Program-made: the position numbers and the translations under genes | Notes under the pieces: generated by a model | The model's input: only the letters and a program-made list of their open reading frames with translations | What the model was told of the DNA's origin: nothing | Databases searched by the model: none | Source: Plazaster borealis | Taxonomy: Eukaryota; Echinodermata; Asteroidea; Forcipulatida; Labidiasteridae | Assembly (NCBI GenBank): GCA_021014325.1 | Contig: CM037471.1 | Location: forward strand, 22,712,818 to 22,776,817 | Direction of reading: 5' to 3' | Length of the DNA: 64,000 nt | In this document: piece after piece, positions 22,901-31,900 of the stretch | How positions within the stretch are numbered: the stretch's first letter is position 1 | How the letters are laid out: each line of letters opens with the position of its first letter

Positions 22901-25900
22901 GATAAATGGTCAGATAGTAGGAGGGTTAATAATTTGTAAATTGGCATCTTGAAGGAATCTTACATGGTACACAGAGTGACTTGCTTAATAGCCACAACCA
23001 TTTCAGTTGTAAACCCTATATTGTCCGCCCTGATGAATGTAGAATTACGATCACCCTCCGATGAATCTGGTGGAGGCGGTGGGGATGGGAGCCAGGCCGC
23101 AAGCTCAGCCGGAGCGACACCGACGGCAGACAATGTGGAAACAGTCGATATTGTGCAACAAGAGGACAAGTTTGAAGATATTGCAAAATTCAACATCATT
23201 CAAGTTGCAGGTACATCCATGGTTCATTCTTCAGTGGTTGGCCTTTAAGGCACGGGGTTAATTTTATAGAGCTGCTTTTAAAGCATTTAATATTGCTTAA
23301 AGACCAGCTTGAACGAAAACGGCAACAAGTGATCTTTGCTGAAATTCATTTAAAATGTTTTCAATCAATAAGGAAATTGAGTTCACATGAGGTAAACAAA
23401 ATTAATCGTTTTGAATATCCTTCTCTGGTGCTTTTCAAAAAGATTTGTGAAAAGCCCCGTTACGTCATCACCCATGTTACGTCATTTGTGGGAGCTCCGT
23501 TTGGTATAGCCGCTTTGTTGCAACATGGAAGTTATAACAAAGCAACATCCCACAAATGACTTCAAAGTATTGTCATTTTGACGCACACTGTCAACGGTAG
23601 CAGTGTAGCTAGTTTTTTCTAAACCTTGAGGTTGGGGCCTAATTTCTTTATTGATAATTACACAAAATTGTAAAAAAAAGTGTAAAAGTATCAAAATTAC
23701 AAATAAATGATAAACAAACACATTATAAACAAGTTTAAATAGCAATCCTGTTAACAATTTTTTGCTCAAGCACCTGACCGACCTGACTGACCGACTGACC
23801 TGACCTTCCTGAACGACCTGAACAACCTGACATGACTAACCGACCTAACTGACCTGATCTGACTGACCGACCTGAAAAACCTGACCTGACTGACCGACCT
23901 GACTGACCTGACCTGACTGACCAACCTGAACGACCTGACCTGACGGACCAACCTGAACAACCTGACCTGACTGACTGATTGACCTGACCGACCTGACCGA
24001 CCTGACCGACCTGACTGACAAACCTGACAAACCTGACTGACTAACCTGACTGACCTGACCAACCTGATTGACCTGATGGACTGACTGACCTGACCAACTG
24101 ACCTGACTGACAGGTCAGTCAGGCCGGTCAGTCCATCAGGTTAGTCAGGTCGGACAGGTCGGTCAGGTCAATCATGTCGGTATGGGGTGCGTTTTGGCGG
24201 CTGTAACCAATAATTGTTTCTGACGTCATAACCAAAACGGTAACCGAGCTCACAGCTCGGTTATCGTTCAGTCTGAACAGCAGAACCAACGACCAACAAC
24301 CGAAACAGTTTTTGGTTACCGCCGCCAAAACGCACCCCAGGTTGATCAGGTCGGTCAGGAAAGTCAGGTTGGTTGACTGACCTGACCGACCGGTCAGGTT
24401 AGTCGACTGACCTGACCTACCTGACCGACCTGACTGACCTGACCGACTGACCTGACTGACAGGTTGGTTAGTCAGTCAGGTCAGTCAGTCTGTCAGGCTA
24501 ATCATGTCTGTCAGGTCTATTTTGTGAAGAATTTTAACATTGTATGGTGTTGTTTAGATGTAGTAAAGATGTAAAGATGCAGTTTACATTCAGAGCTTTT
24601 TTTGTTTGTAACAGGAGACGACAGTGTTGGCAGAAAATTGGTTTTTTTCTTTTGTTCTCGCCTGCCTCCGACAAAAACTTACAACACCACTAGGCTACTC
24701 GGGTGAGTTTCTAGCTTATTTATAGTGTGAGGTTTAAAAGGAATGCTCAAGACAAGATTTCAAAAGTATGAACAATTCAGTTTTCAAAAGGTCATTTCAT
24801 CTGGAGTTGTAGGAACCAATCATCTCGAGTAGTCTCGGTTGATTAAAGTTACTCTGAATCCTTTAATTACCAACCTGTTTTGGCCTACTTTCGACGGAGT
24901 CAGTAATCCAACCCATCCATGCTTTGCAGTAGGCCAGGCTCACCAAGTTAATCAGAGTTAAGTTACGATAATGCTGATGGATTGTGGGACATTGTGTGGA
25001 GGGGGGAATTACCTTGCCAAATTGTAGTGAATGAATATGCAAAGAAACATGATGTTGTCCCTTTCTCTTGATATTTCAAACATTTCAAACCAGGCACGTA
25101 ATTACTATACTGAATTTGGTGGGTAAAATCTCCAATAAGTCCGCAGGGCTTGTTAATCAAAGTTGTTACTAGACCAGAATTCTTTTTACAAGAACAGAAT
25201 TTCTTTTTGACAAGACCAGAATAAAAATGAGAAAAGCTGTCCACACAGTTTAACAACAGGCTTGATACTGTATTCTTGTAAGGGCAAGATGAGGAAAATA
25301 CAAGTTTTTACTGGAATATTTCAAAGGGTAGTACGAAGGCAATGTTGCCTAGATGAAGTATCAGGCCTGTATAAACTGTTTTTATTTGCACAAGCATTAC
25401 GGAAGATGGTTCTCATTTGTCTTATGGGTTTAAGTATACTTCGATACTCAACTTAAATGACAGATATTGATCAGACTCAAAATCAACCTGTCAAAAAATT
25501 TAAATATGCACTTATTAACCTACAAATGCAAGTTTGTTCAACATTATTAGGAGGTGTATATCGCAAAAAAATTTAAAAAACAAAAACAAAAATAAGGGGT
25601 GAAACCTGTGCCCCTGAAAGTGGACAAATTTGTGACGTAGACATGTAGGAACATGCCATTTTCAGTGTGCAGTGAGCGATATTTTCAGTGTGCAGTGAGC
25701 GATATTTGTGGATGTGATACAACATGCAACCATACGTAACTTCATGCGCTTAGATTCATTGGACAAATCTCTTGATATTTGGCTTTTGTTATGTGGAAAA
25801 TGCCATCAAGGTGTATTGTTGCTGGCTGCAACACTACTAAAGATGCTGTCAGTCCGCACAGATTCCAATCAGATTCAAAATACCGATGAATTTGGACGGC

Positions 25901-28900
25901 TGCCTTCAAACATACCAATGTTCGGGAATGTGCACACAGCTCTGTGTTTCAGTCACTCTGTGGACATTCCTTTGATCTGTACACTTAAGGAACATCCTAT
26001 TCTTCAACACTGTGAAAAAACACTGTGTGGACATGTGTAAGTCCACATAGTGTTTCAAGTCCCAATGTTATGTGGACCTTTTTTGTTCTCAGGTCCACAC
26101 TTCATATGTAGCGTTAAAACACTGTCACAGTGTGTGCAGTGTCATTTGCTGCTTAGGTCTACATCATTAAAGCACGTCATCAGACGATATCGAAATGGAT
26201 ACAAGTTTTGAGGGGGTAAATTAAAAGACCTCCATAACCCTGGTCTTGGCCTTGGCGCTGGCACTGGCCTTGGTGCCCTTTTAAATGTTTTCCGTAGACT
26301 ATAAGATTTTCCAGTGGAAGTGCCCTTTGCAAAATGAAATTGGCCTTGTCCTCTCAAAGATAAAATTCTTCTTTTTTTTTCTTGCCTAAATCATCAACGA
26401 AAAACTTGCTCAATGCAACTCCTTATGGGCGTCCAGTAATGAGTGTAGAGCCAGTTTGTGTGAAGTGGGCTTGGCGTACAGTGGAATCACGCAACACTTA
26501 TAAAACAGGATTGTGTATCAGATATTCTATTTTAAAATTTCATTCACGACCACAGCTACCTGCAAATTTGGGCTTGCCTTGCTGACTATAAATGCAATGC
26601 ACCGTTATGATTTTCAAGGTCAGTCTGGTAAATACAGGTTTCAAGGTTACAGACAGAATCATTAAGTCTCCGCTTGCAGTGAAGGCAAGCATACCATCTC
26701 ATTTCCAAGCATACGTTGTGTAAACCACTTTGTCATACATTCAGCAGTAGAGTCAACTAAAGCTCTGTTCAGTATTCACGTATCAAGCTATAAATAACAA
26801 ATGAAACAGAAGACTGTTTTGTTGTTGTTTCAAAGGTGGATCCCCCTTTGTTAGTGTGCATTGATGTGCGGGATATGAAAATACACATATAACAATGCTG
26901 ACAATAGTCTTTGGTTTTGTAAGGTCCCCCCCCCCCCTGTTTATACAGAAAGCTGAATCATTCACTCGTTCTTCTGGCACCAACCTAACCAATTGTGATT
27001 GAATGGTAGTTTTGTGTGCTGTGTTTGTGAAAAGAACATTGCATGTAACTTAACTTTCTGTTACTGATGGAAGTTCTTTGTAAATGTATTTATGGCTTGA
27101 AGGAATCGACTTCAAATGAACAATTTGTTATCAAATTGTTTTACTTTGAAAGAATGAATTAAAGTGTTCTATTTGCTAAACAAATTATGGTTTTGTGTGT
27201 AGAAGATCTACAGTTACCTTTGTGCTAGGAACTTGTTAGACTGGATTTTGTTACATGCTGTTACTGTATTTGGCCTTTTTATTGATGTGTTCCTAATAAA
27301 GCAAACATTATTAGTGCATTGAACTTGTGAAATTGGAATTGGATGAAAAGGTCTTACACATGCATTTATGTTTTATCTTTTTTGTATTTATTTATTTACA
27401 GGTTTCTGAAGTACACACTTGATCAGTATGTGGAAAATGACTACACACTGGTGGTGTTTCAACACGGATTGGTCCACGTAAATAGACCGTCGTTCAACTG
27501 GTTGACCCAGGCGTACAGGGACCTGGACAGAAAGTAAGCACACCATAATAATAATGATGATAATAAGGGATATTTTTACAGCCCGGTATCCGCCACTAAG
27601 ATAAGATAAGTCAACCCTAACCATGCTAAATGCAACAATATGCACCAAATGGTAAAAGTTGTTTTAATCTGTTGCATTTGGCAGTCAACTCGAATGTCAT
27701 TCTTTGACTGAATTTGTTGCATTCTTAGCAGTCAAGTGACTTCATATTGGTGTTGCATTTTGTTGTAGTCACCACTACACTTATGTGCATACTGTTGCAT
27801 TTAGCAGGGCAAACCCCCTGGCTCAGTCCTAACACAAACAACATGCCTGCACAATGCAACAAAATCCCTTGTTGCATTTTGTTGCATTTGGCATGGTTCT
27901 CATTTCAACTGTGTTGCATTCTGTTGTATTTGGCAGGGTATGTGGAGGGACCCTGATGGGGGTTAGGGATAAGATAACTCAGCCAATCTTTAAAAAGTTA
28001 AAAACCATAACATCGGAAATTGTTGTGCACCTCAAGCTCTCTAAACAATAATGAACCCTAAACAAAGATCATTTAGAATAATTACAATAACAGAAATAAA
28101 CCGACATTTAAAAACAAACTAGATGCCATTAACAACACGAACTGCGTAATGATAAAAACTATCAGTAAACTGCTTACTACCATAAAAATGCTTAAGACTG
28201 GAGGTCAAGTCTTATTCTCAGGTTTTCTTTGTTGATTTGTAATTTTTTTTTACTTTCCTTTCATATATTTCATGGCTATATTTTACTTTCCCAACAATAT
28301 GAAATAGTTTTTATTGCCATAAACTACGTTAAACTAAAGTATTTGAAGAAACAGAATCGCTTAAAGGGAAAGTGTACCTTTGGTTTTTGGAACCGTTCGA
28401 TTGTTTTAATCCTATAATATACGTAGATATACAATCAAACTAACCTGTGAAAGTTTCATTTCAAAAGGTGGTCGCATTTTTTGAGATATCGCCGAAAAAT
28501 CCAGAGCGGTTATGTCCACGCAGGAAGAATAATCCGTAATTGGAATAATAATAATAATGACAATTTATTTAGCGTCCATCCATGAAACATGTTCTGGGCG
28601 CTTAACAATTTGAAGAATAAAAACAATCCATACAATTCTAAAACTTTAGAGAAGATACAGTAAAACGGTAATTATAGACAGTTACGGTACACTAAAATAT
28701 CAAATAAGTAAAAACAGTTGGATAAACACTAATTCAAAAACCTGGCATTGCTAAAAATAGGTATTAGTGGTTTAAATACACAATCTGAGAAATGTATCTC
28801 ACAGTAACATTTCTCAGATTCAAATTTGGGGGGATAACAATTGATAACTTTTTCCATAACCACATTACCTCGAAGTGAAATGATTCTCAAAATGCTTTAT

Positions 28901-31900
28901 ACTATCGAAAGCTGCTGTACTGCTAACCAAGTAGGTTTTTATCGCCATTAATTTTAAGAGTGATAACCAAACGTATACTTTCCCTTTAAACAAATTCTAA
29001 ACCTAAATATATCCCTTGTTCCTCCTTCTTGATGGTTAATTTGCTAGGTTCAAGAAGAATCTGAAGAGCCTGATCATCGTGCACCCTTCCAATCTGGTCA
29101 AGGTCTTCTGGGGTATCTTCAGACATCTTGTCAGCACCAAGTTCAGTCGCAAGGTCAACTATGTTCATCTCTTGAGCGAGTTGAATGGGTTGATGGACCT
29201 TGATCGTTTAGACATTCCAGAGGTAGTCAAAAAGTAAGTGTCATTGAATCAGAGAACTGAGGTCGTGTCTGAATTGGCGACTACGGCTATGGCTAGATTT
29301 CCGCATCATCATGCGTTGAAGTATAGGACGTCCTTAGCAGCAGTCGTAGCTGTAGCTGTAGCCGTAGCCGGCAATTCGGAATCGGCCTTAGGCCGTGTCC
29401 AAATTAGTGGCTGTGGCTTGATCATCACATTGAGTGTGCGTTGAAGCATAGGTTGCCTATAGCAACACCCTCAGTAGCCGTAGCCATAGCTGAGCCATAG
29501 CCAAAGCTGCCAATAGCCACAATCAGCGAACGTAGTCACGTGACTCATGGTGGGTATACAATGTAAACAAGCCAAGCAAGCAACGTATTGTCTGTCTGGA
29601 GACAAAATTAGTTTCAGTAAGCTGAAAAGTTATGCAAGGTACTGTACAAAAAATATAAAACTAAACAGGAACTAAAAGAGAAAAACAGATTAAAAAGAAG
29701 CAAAAATCAACTTTTGTTAAATTACGAACAAGGTTAAGGTAACAAACTGTTTTTCACTCTGTCAGTTTCACAATGAAACTCAGGGATTTTGTTGTAAGAG
29801 TAAAAACCAAATAATGAACCTTATGCCATTTTAGAGGTAAACCAATGATGAAACAATGGAAACGCGCAGATTTGTATACGCAGCGCACAGGACTGGCCAA
29901 TGAACAACCTCCTTTTGACCTCTAGGTGAGGGCGCCCTACTCAAATGACGTCATATGCATAAGGTCTATAGGCTTTGTGTGAGCCCAGGAGAGTGCACCC
30001 ATAGTAAAAGCGTTTTATTTTAATTCATTGTAAACATCCAGGCATGATAAGCAAATGATTGAGCGACGTAAAGGGAGACAACAACGACAGACAGCAGCGA
30101 GTCCTAACACAACAGCGGTAGATGCACCCAAGGAGCCGCCTAAAACACAACAGTTTGGAGTACCACTGGAAATGTAAGATATTGTACAATTTAATTATTA
30201 AAATGCTCGATTTGAAATAGTTTTTGAGGGCAGTTGTAAAAAAGACTCTCTGCTTTCACTGTTTTTTATACTTATGTTGTATGAAATTAACACTGGTGTT
30301 ATAATAATGTTCATAAACTTTGGTCTGCATCGAAACTTGAAATTACTAAATTTCTGTTTTTCTTTCTTTGTTTTCTATTTTTAACCATCTTTATTTATAT
30401 AGGATTTGAGGCATTGCATGGTGAGGTATCAATATATTATTTGGTTTGCGGTAACACCATGTGTGTATCTACTTGCCAGGTAGAGTTTGTTCTCCTGACG
30501 ATGACTAGAGCAAGCTAGTCGAAACGTTGAGACCAATCCAAGAACTGACTCTGCGGTAGTACAGTTAATTACGATCCTATAAGCTAAAGTAGTAGTTCCA
30601 GCCTAATTCTATACCTTCCGCCCAGGTAATAGTTAATAAACAAGACAGTTCTTTTCAGAACTGAGAAGTCTCCCGAACACCCGAACAATCTACTCCGCGG
30701 TAGTAGAATTAAGCAAGACAGTTCTCTAAGAACAAACTCTACCTGGCAAGTAGATACACACATGGTGTTACCGCAAACCAAATAATACATCTTTATTTAA
30801 TTATCCCATCTAGCAAGCTGGTCATTTGGGGCCCTCGTGAAAAAATTTTGGTTGGTTATATCAAAATACATCAAACAAATAAGAGGAAATAAAACAAGCA
30901 ACAAAACCATAGGAATTAAAACTAAAGGTTAAATATTAATTTTGTTTTTAACCTTTAAAAGAGAGAGAGACACAAATAAGTTTACAAAATAAAAACTGAA
31001 TAAAATGCAGGCATGTGATTTCTCAGGATTTTTCCTGATTTTCAGGAATTTGTCAAAAACTCCCTGAGCCTTCAATTTTTTTTGTAAGAAGTAAAGCAGT
31101 CACCAAAGGGAGAAAGAAAGATGTGACCCAACATATCCATGAAATAAGAAACCTGTGAAAGTTTAAGCTCAATCAGTCATTGGAGTCACAAGAAAAAAGT
31201 GGGAAAAAAACCTTTAAAAAAAAATGTTTTTACTGTTTTCAAACATTGAGTTTTGGACTCAAAACCAATTGTTTTTACTCATTTCTCAAAAACTCTAGCA
31301 TTTCAAGCACAATCATTTCAAAGGGAGTTTCCCACCATGACCAACTTTATACCATATTTGTAGTGTGCAAATCTGTGAACATTTATATTGTTCCTCTTAC
31401 CAATGTAAATGCACACCCTTTAAGCATGAAAAGTAGCTAAGCACAACAAAATTGTGCCTACCGGAATAAGGTTACCAGCCAAAAAAACACGTCACATGCA
31501 ATATCTGTGACTCGTATCAATCTTATTTTGCTTAGCAGAAAAAGTTTTAAGCAGCTCTATGAAATTGGACCCTGCATAGTAACATCTGGGAGGTTCTGGG
31601 TCTAGAATAAGGGTGACCAGAACTGCAAGCCATTTTCAAGAATTTTCACATCCATCAAGTCTCATCCCTGAAAAAGTGTTAAAAAGCATCGAGAAAGTTT
31701 TTTAGAGAATACATGGAAATTTAACCCCCCCCTTTGAGTTTCATATTGATGTATTGTTTTGATCTTTTATTATTTTCAGTTTGATAGAAAGGGAAGGGCA
31801 ACCAATTCCAAAGATAGTGCGAGAAACAGTAGAAGCAATAAGGAAAAGAGGTAAAATCAATCTTAGCCATGTAAACTACATGTGATATGCGCTATACAGG

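Larger units (their letters stand above)
17995..23042. other. ARHGAP1 intron 1
   Basis: This 5-kb intron holds interspersed repeats. A fragment at 20180-20370 relates to the 39416 family. Another at 20455-20620 (CTGTATTCAGCTGAAACTTT) is shared with 33060-33222. A tRNA-Leu SINE lies at 21092-21343, a run of GGGTGTCCAAA-type pieces at 22015-22150, and an (AAT)20 tract near the end. I see no supported coding exon. Confidence 0.6.

Noticed and set aside
22712..22947. Poly-Asn and poly-Leu frames
   Set aside because: Both are readings of the (AAT)20 microsatellite.
23766..24062. Minus-strand Ser/Val/Arg/Gln-rich frames up to 98 codons
   Set aside because: Translation of the CCTGA satellite; no protein would be expected from such a tandem array.
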